Of a stretch of 64,000 nucleotides of DNA, positions 26,600-39,936 are shown piece by piece (the first letter of the stretch is position 1; every line of letters begins with the position of its first letter). The stretch covers positions 186,001 to 250,000 of the forward strand of contig JAUTDP010000013.1 in assembly GCA_033439795.1 (NCBI GenBank), given 5' to 3'. Made by a program: the position numbers and the translations under genes. The stretch comes from Sordaria brevicollis. Its lineage: Eukaryota; Ascomycota; Sordariomycetes; Sordariales; Sordariaceae. Under the pieces are notes generated by a model. It searched no databases and was not told where the DNA came from. It saw only the letters and a program-made list of their open reading frames with translations.

Positions 26600-29500
26600 G
26601 TGCTAGGAGCTATTAGTAAAGTAGAGATTTTTATCTCGCCTGTTTCTGAAGAGAATCGTACCTCATGCAATAAGGTCCCTATACTCTCCCATTTAGTGAT
26701 TCTCAGACCAGTTGGTGGTCATCAAGAGGGATAGTGCAACATCAAACGTAGGATGCGTCACGATTCCAATACTTGATGCTGACATTGGGAGTAGAGGTAT
26801 GTTTTGAGAATGGAGCTTTCGCGGCACATGGTCACACATGACGAGCTGTTCGAGCCATAGCCTCGGGCTCGACTGGAGCCACCTGATAACAAAGAGACGT
26901 CTTCAAGACAGCTTCATTGTAATCTGCCGCAAGTCCCGCTTTCCGACTGCCTTGTCTCTGGTTACGAAGCAAGAGCTAGGATAAGTTGTGCCAGGGTCAG
27001 CGGAGATAACCAGGCTAAGTGTGCGACAACGCCGAAGAAATACCCCTGATGACCTGAAGTTTCTAGAAGATATCCTCAAGCAAGTGATGCTTACTTTCTA
27101 CCAGTTTTTGGTAAGAAAGGAACAAATATGGACGGCATGCACGGCATCACCCAAGCAGTCGAAGGGTCGTTGGAAGCTTCACGTAGTCGTAAGCTAGGCA
27201 ATAATATTTCCTGGTCTCTGGAAGCCCACCTTGGCATCCTGTCGCGGTATAGTTCTTATTTTTGATCAGCCCTCGTGATCATCAGCGGACACACCGAGAC
27301 GCCGGGACGATGGAAGGCTGGTACGGTGGACATTCTCTACCCGTGACCGCGGCTGTGAAAGAAAGTGGAAGCCTCGTCCGAAGTAACATGGGCTAGGGAA
27401 AGAAGTATGTTTCCGGCGCAGCAGCTCGTGTCATCAGACATTTTGAGAGCCGACAAGGGGCCATGGTCCAATAGGGAGGCATCCAAGATCTGACAGCACC
27501 GCCCAGGGCCATGTCTGTCAGAACTTTGGTACACTGTCGCTCATATCGATCGATGGATTGTGCTGTGTGTTGAGGCGCTGTGTGCGTCATTGAATCGCGG
27601 CAACAGCCGGGGCCCTTAACTACTTACGCGTGGAAGTAGTTTGCGGCGCTGCAAACACCGAAGAGTAAAGAGAGCCCCAACAGTTGAAGTATCGATTGGA
27701 ATTGAGTCCCTTTTGGGGCCATATTTGGGGAGAGAGCCTTGCGCTGGCTGTTATAGTATCTGCCTGGATTCTATAGTCAGTACGCCCACACGATATCACC
27801 GCCGCCTCAACCAGACTTTGAACGTCACTTGAAGTATTCAGCCACAAAGCCGGAACCAGACATCTTATCAATCCATAACTGATGATACGGGCCGAAGCCG
27901 AGCGGGTACGGCCTGCTAGGTTGACCGCAGTTTGTCGTTAAACCCGAGTGCTATCGAGTGTCACAACAGGAGGCAATGTTCTTACCTTCAATACCACCAG
28001 CCTGGTTTGCCCTGATCCTGGGCTCACATCAGCAATAGAACCAGGACTTTATTCCAACGGGTCAACGACACGGGACAATCTCTGCCAGGTTGTTGGATTG
28101 CAGTAATGGAGACTTTTACGATCTCGTACAAGGCATCCTCCCACTACCCCATAGTTTTTATCCACATGTCTGGGCTGCAGTGAGATATGACAACAGGACC
28201 GTAAGGTGGGAGGCCCTTCCCGGATTTGAGCTGACCAAGAGCGTCAAAACACAGCAAGTTGTGCCGTTCATTATGACCATAAGCCGAGCAAAGTAGCGGA
28301 AACTGGAGACCAAGATAAATAGAACTGTCATTCAGTCAGTAGAGGCAAGTAAGAAAGCGGAAAGTTGAACAAAAGATGAGAGACACCAAGGTTGCGCACC
28401 GAACCATTCCGCACACTCTCTGACTTATGTGCTGATAGTGTACCACACCAGCCAGTACGAGGTGACATCGTTAGACCTTTGGCGAGTCCGGAATATGCTT
28501 CCTGTGCATCTCCCGTTCGGGTCCGTGTCCGGGGCCTTTCGGGCATTTCGACTCTCGGTGAGTGGGTTGCAACTTCGTTCGTCACCTGCGCAAGTGACAA
28601 GAAGACCCTGCGAAAACAGCTGAGATTTAGTGAGGCAACGATGCCATTCCTCGCCAAAACCCCCTGTCTTCCGGGTCTGCCGAGATGTTACAGTCGCAAT
28701 ATTCTACGCATTGCACTAGCCCACTACTACCCACCGACGCTCACCTGGAGGAGGCTCGGAGAGTTACTAGCGTGTCAATACGACACCTCCACGCGGGAAG
28801 AAGAAGGAATCCGATGTCTTGTTGTCAGAATGAAGTAAGAAACGAAATACTGATGACAAGTAGACAGTGAAGTGCACAAACCGGGACTCACCTGGCAGTT
28901 CAAGATAATCGAGACTCGAATTGCCGCCTGATCCTGAGCTCACCCACTCGAGATATGATAATGGCCAAGACCCATCGACGACACTTGCATCTTACATGAG
29001 CTCAAGATCAGAATCTGCTGCACAGTGACGATCGAGCCCAGAGTCCCAGAGATACGAATGGACGTGTGGTCTGCCCCTTGAAGCTTTCTAGGAAGTGATT
29101 TTCAGTCAGTCCAATCCCGGGTCCAAGGTAAACAAATGGCTGGATCGGTTCATGATCTGATCCAGAAGACCAGAACATATGCCTGATAAATCTCCAATTC
29201 AGTTAGTCAGTACCAATGAAGTCACTGCCTTGCCAAGTCAACAAGTGTGCAGAGGTAAACATGTCGTGTCACCAACAATGAGGTTGATATGCCACTTCAT
29301 TGGGCGCTACACTGGGCAGGCAAGGCGTCTCTTCAAGAGCTCGAGTGCAAGGGAAGACGTACCAGGCCAATGGATTTTCGTTAAAAATAGATAGCTGGAC
29401 GCGGCTCGGGACCGAAAGAACGAATCGAGTGTGCATCCCTAACATCTGTAAACCGAGCTGTCAGGTGAAGCTAGCCAATCTTATGTAAAATGTTACCTTA

Positions 29501-31499
29501 CCTGACCCTCGTCATTGACCTGGCGTTCACACTCTTGGTTAGAGTCGTCCAAGCTTGACACAGTTGTGAATGGATGCTTTATGGTTTTCAGTTTCGTTAA
29601 AGACGACCATCCAGGTTGACTGCGGCATCAATCTCGAAGCGTTCGTGAGTGTCTCGACCTTTGAGAATTGAAAATGAGGTCGCATGAGACGGTATGATAC
29701 GACTGCAGTGAGTAAGGAGAAGATCACTGTAGGTGACCACTGCGCTAATGTGAAAGCCTGGGACGATGGAACTCACTAAAACGAGTGCCGCGTTGTAGCC
29801 CAAGCATTCGGGTTCTAGTGCAGTCGTATCAAGGTAACCCAGGCCCTAGAAGATGCTGAACTTATGGCAATAATGAGACCGTCGAAGGTCGTCATTCTCA
29901 CCGGGCTTCGATGTTCGGGTCCAGTATCCAACACATCTTTGAGTTTCCTTCGGCCATGGTTGGGATTGTGACCCTTTAATTTCAGCGTCAGCGACAGTAG
30001 GTAACACAACTGTGTGGGACGAGAATGTGGAAAGAAGCAACATGCCTTTTTGCCATGCGCTTTGCGATAAAGCACCAACCCGTTGTTGGCTGTCATCTCC
30101 GGCACCGGAAGGTGTAACCCCCTGGTCCAGCCACAACGAAGATCAATAGCTGTCACCCGCGCATCCTAGCAAATGAGGGACAGCCAGCTCGGTGTATACC
30201 ACATATGCAATAGATACACCACTGCAGGAAATGTACATATTTGCAAGACCCCTCAAACCACCGACCTGATCACTTTGACACCCCACTGGTCGGTGGTGCA
30301 GTGGTGTTGGGCATAGCTCGCCCCGTTCAAGAGCCTCCTCAAGTCTGAGTCTGACGGTTGTCGACCCACGGGCTGAGTTCGGAAATGCTCTGCGCGCCAC
30401 ATGATATTCAGAGCAGCTATATTTGAGCTGATGGGGCCTCGACGCGGGGAGGGACTCACCGGTGACCAGTATCGTGAGAATAATGAGAATCGTATCTGCA
30501 GACGTTGGAGAAGCGATCCAACAGCTTTCTTGCCCGCAGTTTACAGCTCCTGTCTAGAACTGCACTTGCTGCAGCGTAGTGCAGTGCAGTGCAGTATATG
30601 TTGCTGCATGGTTGGCAAATATCACTGGACTGTTGGATAAGGTGGAAGTCCAGGCCTGCTTCCTTACGGACTGCACTCCGGCCTCCGTCGAGAACTGGGC
30701 GCCCGAACTAGCTCGAGGTTGCCAGCGAAGTCCCGTTTAGGATACCCATGTGGCGGGTACGGCAGGCAAGGCCGCAAGGGCGCAAGAAGGCTAACTCATC
30801 TTGGCTTTTGTTCGACGACTCGGCGCGTCGAAGCCCGTAGGGCTTGCTGGTGATTCCCATTGAAGAAAAGATTGCCGTGATCGAGATTCTGGATGAGATG
30901 CATGCTGCAATGTCAGTCCAAGCTGTAGGGTCGGTTGAAGCCCAAGCTGATATCTTGGAAATGCTGGGTGCGTCGACAACACCAGTCAGGATATGGTCTC
31001 TGTCAGTTGTTGTTAGCTCAATGGGGTTGAGGAGGGCACATCTCGTAAAGCATGCCCTAGAGAGTGCGGTCGAGACAGAAGAAGACGTCCATTCAAACAG
31101 CACCGTGACCTCCACGCCAAGCTCTCTCCCAACCGCAACCGACCCAATACATAACCGTCCCAGCAGCTTTTTAGCGAGAGGTCAAGCGTCAGGTATGAGC
31201 GGAAGAAGCCATATTAAAAGCAATATTGGAAAGACGAAAGAGAGAGAAAAACATACCTGAACTCAAATACCGGTAGGGCAGAATCCAAATTTCCTACTGT
31301 CACAGTACAGTCTGTGCGGTTCATTGGAAGGAAAGCTGAAGTGCACTTTAGCTCTACACTATCGGCGCCTCACTCAGACCTGGACCAAGACAAGCCAAGG
31401 GTTCGATAGTGAGCTGCAATTGTCATTTGTCCTCTTTGCAGATGGCGCAACTGCATGTGTAAGTGGAAGGGTTTGCTTGGCTGTTTTTTGGCTGGCTAC
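26600..31499. other. 4.9 kb of normal-composition DNA without a convincing gene
   Basis: Many short overlapping ORFs occur on both strands with no recognisable domain and no clear splice pattern. The longest candidate area is 30708-31260, where a minus ORF (30708-31115, 135 codons) and a plus ORF (30844-31260) overlap. Neither has a recognised motif and the plus one lacks an ATG at its start. A short run of GCAGT repeats lies near 30,575-30,595. I see no supported protein gene. Confidence 0.45.
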
Positions 31500-31501
31500 T
31501 A

Positions 31502-31860
31502 CCCGTGCCACGCCGCCCACTTCCCCATAAGTGGGTGCTCACCAGTGCAACGGCCACACTAGTAGAAGGGCCACGCCAGGGTTAGAGGTGCGTTTTTGGC
31601 CTTAGAATTCGGTCCAAAATACGACTTTTGACAACACTTTAAAAAAGCGAGCAAAAAAGGGCTCGGCAAGAAAAGTACGATGTGTTGACCGCGCGGATAA
31701 GTTTTTTTGGTCTCAATTTATTATTGTGATGCGTAATGAAGGTTCCAATATCTGGTCGTTTTGAAGATATTCACACCTTTAACCCTGGTGGCCCTTTTAC
31801 TGGTGTGGCCGTTGCACTGGTGAGCACCCACTTATGGGGAAGTGGGCGGCGTGGCACGGG
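31502..31860. mobile_element. MITE with 88-bp terminal inverted repeats and TA target duplication
   Basis: The left end starts CCCGTGCCACGCCGCCCACT and the right end is its exact reverse complement. The first 58 bp of the two arms are identical and the match continues with four substitutions and a 2-bp gap to about 88 bp (31502-31591 and 31773-31860). The element is flanked by TA on both sides (31500-31501 and 31861-31862), which fits the target site of Tc1/mariner, pogo and Fot1-type transposases. The 180-bp interior is AT-richer and has no ORF. The arms show little RIP, suggesting a recent or low-copy insertion, or protection by short length. Confidence 0.88.
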
Positions 31861-31862
31861 TA

Positions 31863-34800
31863 CCAGTGCTGGAATCATCGGTATATTGGAATACGCTTTA
31901 GATGGCGATGATTGAGCTTACTTGCACTGTTGTTTTTCTGTCTAGCACCAACTGCACGTGGAATCTCACCTCCCAGGTCAGGAAAACAAAGTCATTGACT
32001 CGCTCGGTCTTGACCAGCCATGCCATTCTCACCTTGTCTGACCCGATCTGGTTCTTGTCTGAGCCTCCGCAGTAAATGCGTTGGTCCAAACATGGAGCCG
32101 GGTCTCCTTCATCATCTTCCCGCCTCGGCCTTACTGTGCTTCTTGTCTTACGGCGAGATAAATCCGACCGACCGGTCAACTGGGAGGGGCTCAGTACAGA
32201 TGGGAAGTGTACTGGTGCTACCGCCAAGCCGATCACAGGACGATTGAGATGGAAAAGAGACTTGGATACTGTACCTAAAGGGAAACAGTCAGCAGAATGA
32301 GTCTTGGGCTGCCACCGGTTCGGAACCAACCGGTTTTCGCTGTTGTGCCGTGGTGTTGTGGTTGTCTGCTGCTGTCAGCTTGAACCCCCCTGCTCCCCAT
32401 CCCCGCGCCCCTGGCTTCCAACCAATCAGGAGCTGCCATAGCGAGACGGAGAGGTACAAATCAGGTAACGAAAAAGAAGACAAGTGAAAAAGGAAATTTG
32501 TTGTCGTATGGCTCGTGTTTGACAGAAGGATTATTCCGAGCTTGGCTTTTTCGAAGCTCGAGCTCTGGGAAAAAGAAGAAAGAGAAACTGTCAGCTGCCA
32601 GCGCCCGTCCATGCCGATACCCGCCGAACTTGCCATCCAATTTCCCTGTTCCTTCCGTCATAGAAGAAAAATGAGTGTTAGTGAATGCCTTGAGGAAGGA
32701 AGAGTGTTGAGATCGGAAGGCGCAGTGTTATGCTGCTTACCTAGTGTTTCTTTTCTGGGGAAGTCGCGAGGGCTTTGTGCAACAGATTGACAGCTTCAGT
32801 TTCCCACTTACATGTTCCCTTCATCTTTTCCCCTGCCAAGGAACGGAAAAGGCACAGGAAAATGAAAGCCCTCCCATTTTTACCTCAAACATATTCCACG
32901 CCGCTTTTCGGTACTCTTCTTTCAGTAACCATCATTTATCGGTAACCCCAAGGCGCAGATGCGTTTGCCCAATTCTCGAATAGCAAAGCGCTTAGCTTCA
33001 ATGCGTACACTGGGTCCATCCATCTCTTCACTTCAGACACTGTCAATGCTGTCACTATTGGACCATGGTTAGGAATGCAGACAGGCATCCCGACAGTACC
33101 TCTATGTATGCAATGCCATGCTTACATGTACATACACCGAAGCCCTGGGTATTCTCTCTTGCATCGTCATTGTTAGTGGTCGTCTCCTTTCTCGGGATTG
33201 GCCCTTGGAAGTTCTCTCACCTGATATGTTGTTTTCTTTTCCCTCTTCCCAACACCCACAACACTCACGTTCTGTACCCAAGTGAAAGGACCCTCCACTT
33301 CCAGAACATCAAAACATACCATGCTGATACCATCATGGTCAGGCTAGGCCAAGCCAATACTTCTCCGTGCAGCGTGATCTGTCTGTTCTGCTCTTACTGC
33401 CACACCTCTCGATCTTTCTTCCGGTCTGAAGCGATAGCACCTATCATCGAGGCATTCGGTTAGTCAGTAATTTCCTCTCTCTCACACGCATAGCTATCTC
33501 GCTCATTTTTGACTGGCCTTCGTCATTCCCGTTGGGCAACGCCGCGCTGCCTTCCGCTCTTACCCTACACACGACTATTGAAAGTAAGAAGTCGGCTGTG
33601 GCGCCACGCCTTACACACATCTTACCTAGCTGTACCTATTCTTCGAAGCTTGACGTCCAGCCAGAGGTCTCAGCCCAACTATCTCACCCTTCCTTCATGC
33701 GCGATTGAGATACGGAGCGCGCGAAGCGAGCCGAACCTCTTCACCCGCCACCGTGAACCGAGTCGGCGTGGGCTCTTCTCGGGTTCCTCGGCCAGGTACC
33801 GAGGTAGCTAGAGCTCGAGGTCTCGATGCCCAGCCAGTCGAATAGGGAACCTACTTGGTTGTGGGAACTAGTGATGGTACCACGACACTTCAAGTGCTTC
33901 TCTTTTCCTTTTCTCACGCAGCGATATATCTCCTTTGGGATCTATGGCCGGGGTTCACAGCTCTTTGGTGGGGCTGTCTCGTCGGTGGCACCGTGAGGCC
34001 TGGGGTAAGTGTCTTTTCTCTCCCGAAATCCTTCGTCGTCGTTGGACCTCAGGACGAGAATATCGGACGACGGGAGCGTTCTCTCTCTCTCGCTTCTCTT
34101 CGCTTTCTTGCTTCCCCTCGACATGCTGGCTTCAAGCCAACGTGCCGACGACATCAGCAGCCTTCTTTCCCGTCCATAATGGCAATGTTATCCAATATCC
34201 TCTGCAAGTGTCAGAGCCCAGCGTCGTTCTTGCACACCATTACTTCCGGTTTTCTCACGCTTGACCCTCCATCACTCCGAGTCCCTGAAGTCGAGGTTTC
34301 GACAGTGTGCAAAGTAAAACAACTGCCGTTGGAGTTTGATGCCGTCGAGGACGTTCCCTGAGTGTCAAATGCCAGTCAGCAGTCTCTTCAATACCAAGAC
34401 AATGGCGCGTGGAAGTCCTCGCATCCGAGCCGTGCCGCTTGTGAAGCCATCCACAATCCAGGAACAGGGACGTGATATCGTGAGTCTCATCGTCTCATGG
34501 CGGCGCTCACGGTGGCCTCGGCAAGTGGGCAAGTGTGAATCACCAGCGAAGGCCACACTCCATCCCCAGCTCCCAACATCCCGAAGATGAGATGGGAAAC
34601 GGCGAAGTAGCCGAGAGGCGTATGCCAGGCGGTTGCGTGAGCACAGCACCAAGCACAGCAAAGCACAGCAACAAGCTGCCAGGAACCATCCAAACAGACA
34701 TCGAGCCATCCAATATCAGCTCCAAGTTCGGAAAGGAAAAGTCCAGGCAAGCCAGCTCAGCCTCTTCGATACGAAGGGGAACCAAGTCTAGTACTCCCAC

Positions 34801-34932
34801 GAGGCACGAGGTGTAAGCCGCCATCCACATCGCCATTCGATGGCCAACAGAACTCTTTGGACACTCCACCACCACACTCACTCCCAACATGCAAGGGCAA
34901 GAGGGGTGCTACTCATCTGCTTGTCCAACTTG
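31863..34932. other. 3-kb interval upstream of laccase, no convincing gene
   Basis: Pyrimidine-rich blocks and short ORFs on both strands (for example 31898-32329 minus, 33065-33463 plus, 33855-34361 plus) show no domain or consistent splice structure. The distal part of the laccase promoter must lie here. I see no supported protein gene. Confidence 0.4.
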
Positions 34933-34939
34933 TATAAAG
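34933..34939 (+). promoter_or_regulatory. TATA box of the laccase gene
   Basis: TATAAAG lies 222 bp upstream of the laccase ATG and is followed by a CT-rich stretch (34,950-35,155) typical of fungal transcription starts and leaders. The spacing allows a leader of roughly 190 nt. Confidence 0.5.
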
Positions 34940-35160
34940 TAATTGATGATCTCTCCTCTTTTCGGGCCTTTCGATTCGTTCTTCATCCTCATATCAGATC
35001 ATCATCTCAAAAGTCCAGGCCCAACGGTTTGGCCGAAACCACTTTCACATACCTTTCTGTTTTGGATATATATCTTTTCCACATCCCATCATTCACATCG
35101 ACACCCGCTCTTCATCACTTTCTTTCTTTACTTTCAACCTGAGGGTCCTTCGTTGTCACC

Positions 35161-37078
35161 ATGAAGTTCATCGGCATCGCCGCCCTCGTTGCGGGCCTTC
35201 TTGCCCCTTCACTTGTCCTCGGTGTCCCCGCGCCTGGGACTGAGAGAAATCTTCTCACTCCTGTTTATAAGAGACAGGACTTTGTGGCCGAAGGCTTTGG
35301 AGGCGGCGGAGGTGGCAGTTGCAACTCCCCAAACAACAGGCAGTGTTGGACTCGGGGGTTCGACATCAACACAGACTATGAGCTCGGAACTCCTAACACC
35401 GGCAACACCAGACGGGTAAGTGATGACTCCAGAAGAGGAACAAAACACAGAACGAAAGTAACTGACACTCACCTAGTACACCCTCACCCTCACCGAGACT
35501 GACAACTGGACTGGACCAGATGGTGTCAGGAAGGACAAGGTCATGATGGTCAACAACAAGATCATTGGCCCTACTCTTCAGGCCGACTGGGGTGACTACC
35601 TTGAGATCACGGTGATCAACAGGTTGAAGTCTAACGGCACCTCGATCCACTGGCACGGCATGCACCAGCGCAACACCAACATTCACGACGGTGCCAACGG
35701 CGTGACGGAGTGCCCGATCCCACCCAACGGCGGCAGGAAAGTGTACCGGTTCCGGGCCACGCAGTACGGAACATCGTGGTACCACTCGCATTTCTCGGCG
35801 CAGTACGGCAACGGCATTGTTGGGTCCCTCGTTATCAACGGACCGGCGTCGGCCAACTACGATGTCGACCTTGGTCCTTTCCCGCTCATGGACTACTACT
35901 ACGAGACGGCGGACCGGATCGCGCACAAGACACAGAGTCAAGGCCCTCCGTTCAGCGACAACGTGCTCTTCAACGGCTTCGCCAAGCACCCGACTACCGG
36001 GGCGGGACAGTATGCGACTGTGTCACTCACCAAGGGCAAGAAGCATCGCTTGAGGCTTATCAATACCTCGGTCGAGAACCACTTCCAGCTATCACTAGTG
36101 AACCACTCCATGACCATCATCGCGGCGGATCTCGTTCCCGTTCAGCCAAAGAAGGTGGACAGCTTGATGCTCGGTGTCGGCCAGCGCTACGACGTCATCA
36201 TCGATGCCAACCAGGCGGTCGGGAACTACTGGTTCAACGTGACGTTTGGCGGCGCCAACCTGTGCGGTAATTCCAACAACCCAGCACCGGCGGCCATCTT
36301 CCGGTATCAGGGTGCGCCGAACACACTGCCTACCAACAAGGGCGTTGCCCCTCCCGACCACCAGTGCCTGGACCTCGTGGACCTGACGCCAGTCCTCCAG
36401 CGCAGCATGAACACCAACAGCATCGCGCTCAACACGGGCAACAAGATCCCCATCACGCTCGACGGGTTCACGTGGCGGGTCAACGGATCGGCCATCAACG
36501 TGAACTGGAACAAGCCCGTGTTGGAGTACGTGATGACGGGCAATACCAGCTACTCGGAGTCGGACAACATTGTCCACATCGACGGGGTCAACCAGTGGAA
36601 GTACTGGCTGATCGAGAACGACCCCGACGGTGGCTTCAGCTTGCCGCACCCCATCCACTTGCACGGTCACGACTTCCTCATCCTCGGCCGGTCGCCCGAC
36701 GTGGCCGCCATCAGCCAGACCCGCTACGTATTCGACCCGGCCGTGGACATCCCCCGCTTGAAGGGTAACAACCCGACCCGTCGCGACGTCGCCATGCTTC
36801 CCGCCAAGGGCTGGCTCCTCATTGCCTTCCGCACCGACAACCCCGGTGCTTGGCTGATGCACTGCCACATTGCCTGGCACGTGTCGGGCGGTCTGTCGAA
36901 CCAGTTCCTGGAGAGGGCGCAGGACCTCAAGAACGGCATCAGCCCGGCGGACAAGAAGGCGTTTAATGATAACTGCAATGCTTGGAGGGCGTACTTCCCT
37001 GATAACGCGCCGTTCCCCAAGGATGACTCTGGTTTGAGGAGCGGTGTCAAGGCGAGAGAGGTGAAGGTGGAGTGGTAG
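35161..37078 (+). CDS. lacc: Secreted laccase (multicopper oxidase)
   Basis: Oxidises phenolic substrates with four copper ions and reduces oxygen to water outside the cell. Two exons, 35161-35415 and 35477-37078, with a 61-nt phase-0 GTAAGT..TAG intron, give 618 aa. A signal peptide covers residues about 1-21. A dibasic KR site precedes QDFVAEGFGG and is a likely pro-peptide cleavage. All four copper motifs are present: HWHG (about 143-146), WYHSHF (about 187-192), HPIHLHGHDF (about 480-490) and HCHIAWHVSGGL (about 546-557) with Leu at the axial position. The C-terminus has the DSGL processing site followed by a 13-residue tail. From memory, length and processing sites match N. crassa lacc. 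The long antisense ORF at 36095-37147 is a shadow. Confidence 0.97.
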
Positions 37079-39144
37079 AGTGAGGTGCTCGTGCTGACGG
37101 GAGTGAATGAGCTGGCTGACTTTGTACATATCGAGAAGCCAGGTCAAGGACTGGGACGGAGAGCGGCCCCACGAGGCTTGCTGTGGATGATTTGTACAGT
37201 TTCCTTTTTTTGTGCTTTCCTTGAACGCGTATATAGTCGATTTGCTTTTGGTTACTGCTTTTCCTGGGTCGGATCAAGGGATGGAAAGGTGAACGAACAG
37301 GGCCAAAGGGTGTATATAGGCCATTGGGGTGTGCTGGTGTTTGTGTTGGGTTTTTGATTTTGGTACTGGTTAATGCGGATCTTGTCTCACTGTTTTCCAA
37401 TTACTTCCCTTCTTCATTGACCTCTGGGCCTGCAACACTTGTCTGTTTGATCCTGATGGTCTGAGCAACGATTTTGAAAGATTGAGGAATCGGACGCAAA
37501 GGGTGGTGTGACATAGCTGAGCCGACTAGGGGACGGACATCAATCTTGTACATATGGGAATTGAATATTGAGCTTCTTCTCTCATCCTGACTTTTCTTGG
37601 ATGCTCTGGGTGGTCAAGTTCCATCGCAGCGCCAAATCGAAAGATCCAAGGTTCGTTCGTGCATGTCATGTCGAGATGAATGGATGGTGTCGCATCAACT
37701 TGCCCTGGCTGCCCTGGCGGACTGGGTGATGGCCAGCGACGAGGCGACCGCAGAATGAAACAGCGGGAACTGTCGTGGGCATGAACCATGAACCATGGCG
37801 GGCGCATAGAAGTAAGTCGTTATCCGTATTCATTCCGCTTATTCAATCTTGTGTTGTCGCGGCTCTGCTTGTTCGAGAGCCAATGGATGGGGGAAATTGT
37901 GAAAATGCGTGTGGATGTTGTGGAATGGTTCCTGGACGTTGTCGCATGTTTCGGTGGCACTGGTGGTTTGGGACACTTCCCAGTCAAAAAGCAAAGAAGT
38001 TGAATTCCAAGGTTGTGTCGCGGGAGAAGAGATTTGGGACAGATCGATTGGCTGATGCAGGCGATTGTAGGCGCTTGTAACGGGAGGGTTAAACGGCGGG
38101 GGTTAGCAGCTGTTAGTGTCCGCTGTGGGTGTTGGCGTGTAACTTTAACAGAAGCCAAGCAGCTACCCGGCTTTTAACCCATGTTGAGCCGTGTACGGAT
38201 CCACTCTCTCTGGGTTAAAGCACCTGCGGCTGGCCTTCTTATTGGTTGCACGAGCGCTTGCTGAGTCCGGCTAACCTTGACATTTTGACAGAGTGACTCC
38301 ACCGACCATCACTAGCTCCCGTCGTCAGTGTCGTCGTCGTCGTCGTCGCAATTTCAAAATAGCAACAACCGCGTGCAACGACGACGAACGACAATGCCAA
38401 AACAAAAGAGGCTGGAAAGAGTTTTCCACACAACATCCCACGCTCGCTCTTCTGACTCTTGTTCTCAATCAATTCTCCGATTCATCATCCATACCCATAC
38501 CCATGTCTACCATGGCAATTGGCATCCAGGGCAGCGAACCTATCAAGTTGTCGATCAGCACTAGCCGCGCTTGTTTCGAGTAGGTAGCCGGGTTGATGGT
38601 TAGAGCTGTCGAATACGATGATGAGCATGGCCGATGCGGGAGCGGGAATAAACATGGATGGTGAAACTTCAATCGCATTGTCTAGAACATACACGAGGTT
38701 GGTAACCTGGTGTCTTGCTTTGTGTATCTCGAATACATAAGATGGAATGGCCGTCTTGAAGTCGACCTTAGTTGGTCTTCTTCCATACTACAACAACTTC
38801 AAAACTCTTCTCAAGTCACATCCTTTCCTTGTGTCATTTTCCTTTTTTCTTTTTGTCATTGGGTCTGGGTCTTTCCATCTTATCTCTCTTACTATTTCCT
38901 TTTGGGGTTTCTTGGGTTCCTGGTTACATCTCGGCATTCTAGAGGAATATCGACGGTCTGGATTCATCATCTTCCTTGTGACGACGACGAAATATCAAAT
39001 CACCAAGAAACAAACGCCAGAAACGAAACAACATAATTGTCAACAGTTGATCTGTCGACGACATTTTTTCTAAGAATTTCTACTGTCTAACGAGAAACGG
39101 TTCTTCATCATCATCATCGAAATCACCTCCACAAAATTCACAAG
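37079..39144. other. Intergenic, laccase to MARVEL gene
   Basis: About 2 kb with the laccase 3' region and the promoter/leader of the next gene. There is a (TCG)n tract near 38,325-38,348 and a (CAT)n tract in the leader at about 39,103-39,120. Overlapping short ORFs show no recognisable product. Confidence 0.5.
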
Positions 39145-39936
39145 ATGTTGCCTACGGTCAACACAAAGTTCCCGCCTCCTCCGACGGCACCAATCCCAGT
39201 CAAGCCTCATTTCCCTCTCAGGACAGCACACAAGAAGCGACCGTCACTGGAAATCATCACAGACTTCAACCCTCATCCAGCTAGCAGGAGCTGTGGGGCT
39301 CCCCGACTGGGCGCTTTGGGATGGACCTTTTCGGTCATGAGGGCGTTGCAGTTCGCTGGTCTGATTGCTGTCATCGGCTTGTGCGCGCACTTCGTCGATG
39401 AGTTCTCAACAAAGTCACTTGGATCTCCCTCGGAGCTTCTTGGGACTCTGGTAGTGGTATGTTGAACATTACTTCGACCCTCCTCTTTAACAAGTACTAA
39501 CGAGTAGTAGGCCGTTATTGCAGTCATCTATGTGGTCATCTCGTACATCCTTTACTATGATGTCATGCTCCCATACCTCCTAAGTGGCATTCTCGATGGT
39601 CTGCTACTCATCGCTTTCATCGTTGTCGCTTCCCTGCTTGGCAAGCCTCTTTCTCAGCTTCAGTGCGCTCAGATGCCTACCGGTCCCAACGCCAACAACT
39701 TCTGGACTTCCGTTTCCTTCTCAGTCAAGTCCCAACAAACAACCGATGATGGCCTTTACTTCACCTTTGTCCACATCGACCAGCCCACTTGCTATGAGAC
39801 CAAGGCCATCTGGGGTCTCTCCATCGCCCTTTGCGTCCTCTTCGCCTTCAGCAGCATTGTCTGCGTCGGCCTCTGGCGCCGCGTCAGGGGTGAGACGACG
39901 ACGACGGTCGTAAGCAGGAAGGACATTGAGGGTTAG
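39145..39936 (+). CDS. MARVEL-type four-transmembrane protein
   Basis: Two exons, 39145-39456 and 39511-39936, with a 54-nt phase-0 intron (GTATGT, branch TACTAAC, TAG acceptor), give 245 aa up to the TAG at 39934-39936. A Pro-rich cytoplasmic N-terminus is followed by four hydrophobic segments: FSVMRALQFAGLIAVIGLC, LVVAVIAVIYVVISYILYY, LLSGILDGLLLIAFIVVASL and WGLSIALCVLFAFSSIVCVG. A Cys-containing loop (LQCAQMPTG..QPTCYETK) lies before the last one. This layout is typical of fungal MARVEL-domain proteins of the plasma membrane or secretory vesicles. The reading frame continues after the TAG for 378 more codons with coding character, so the protein may be longer. The start is in good context (CACAAGATG). 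Confidence 0.85.

Noticed and set aside
30708..31260. Overlapping plus and minus ORFs of 135-138 codons
   Set aside because: Neither has a recognised motif, the plus one lacks an ATG at its start, and coding direction cannot be decided by eye; mentioned only in the region note.
35393..35989. Minus-strand ORF across the laccase intron and exon 2
   Set aside because: A shadow of the laccase coding sequence.
36095..37147. 350-codon antisense ORF over the laccase gene
   Set aside because: It is a mirror of a GC-rich coding exon; the sense strand has all copper motifs and a confirmed splice pattern.
39890..39936. 47-nt intron GTGAG..TAG to bypass the MARVEL stop
   Set aside because: It would shift the frame away from the long downstream ORF and lacks a branch site.
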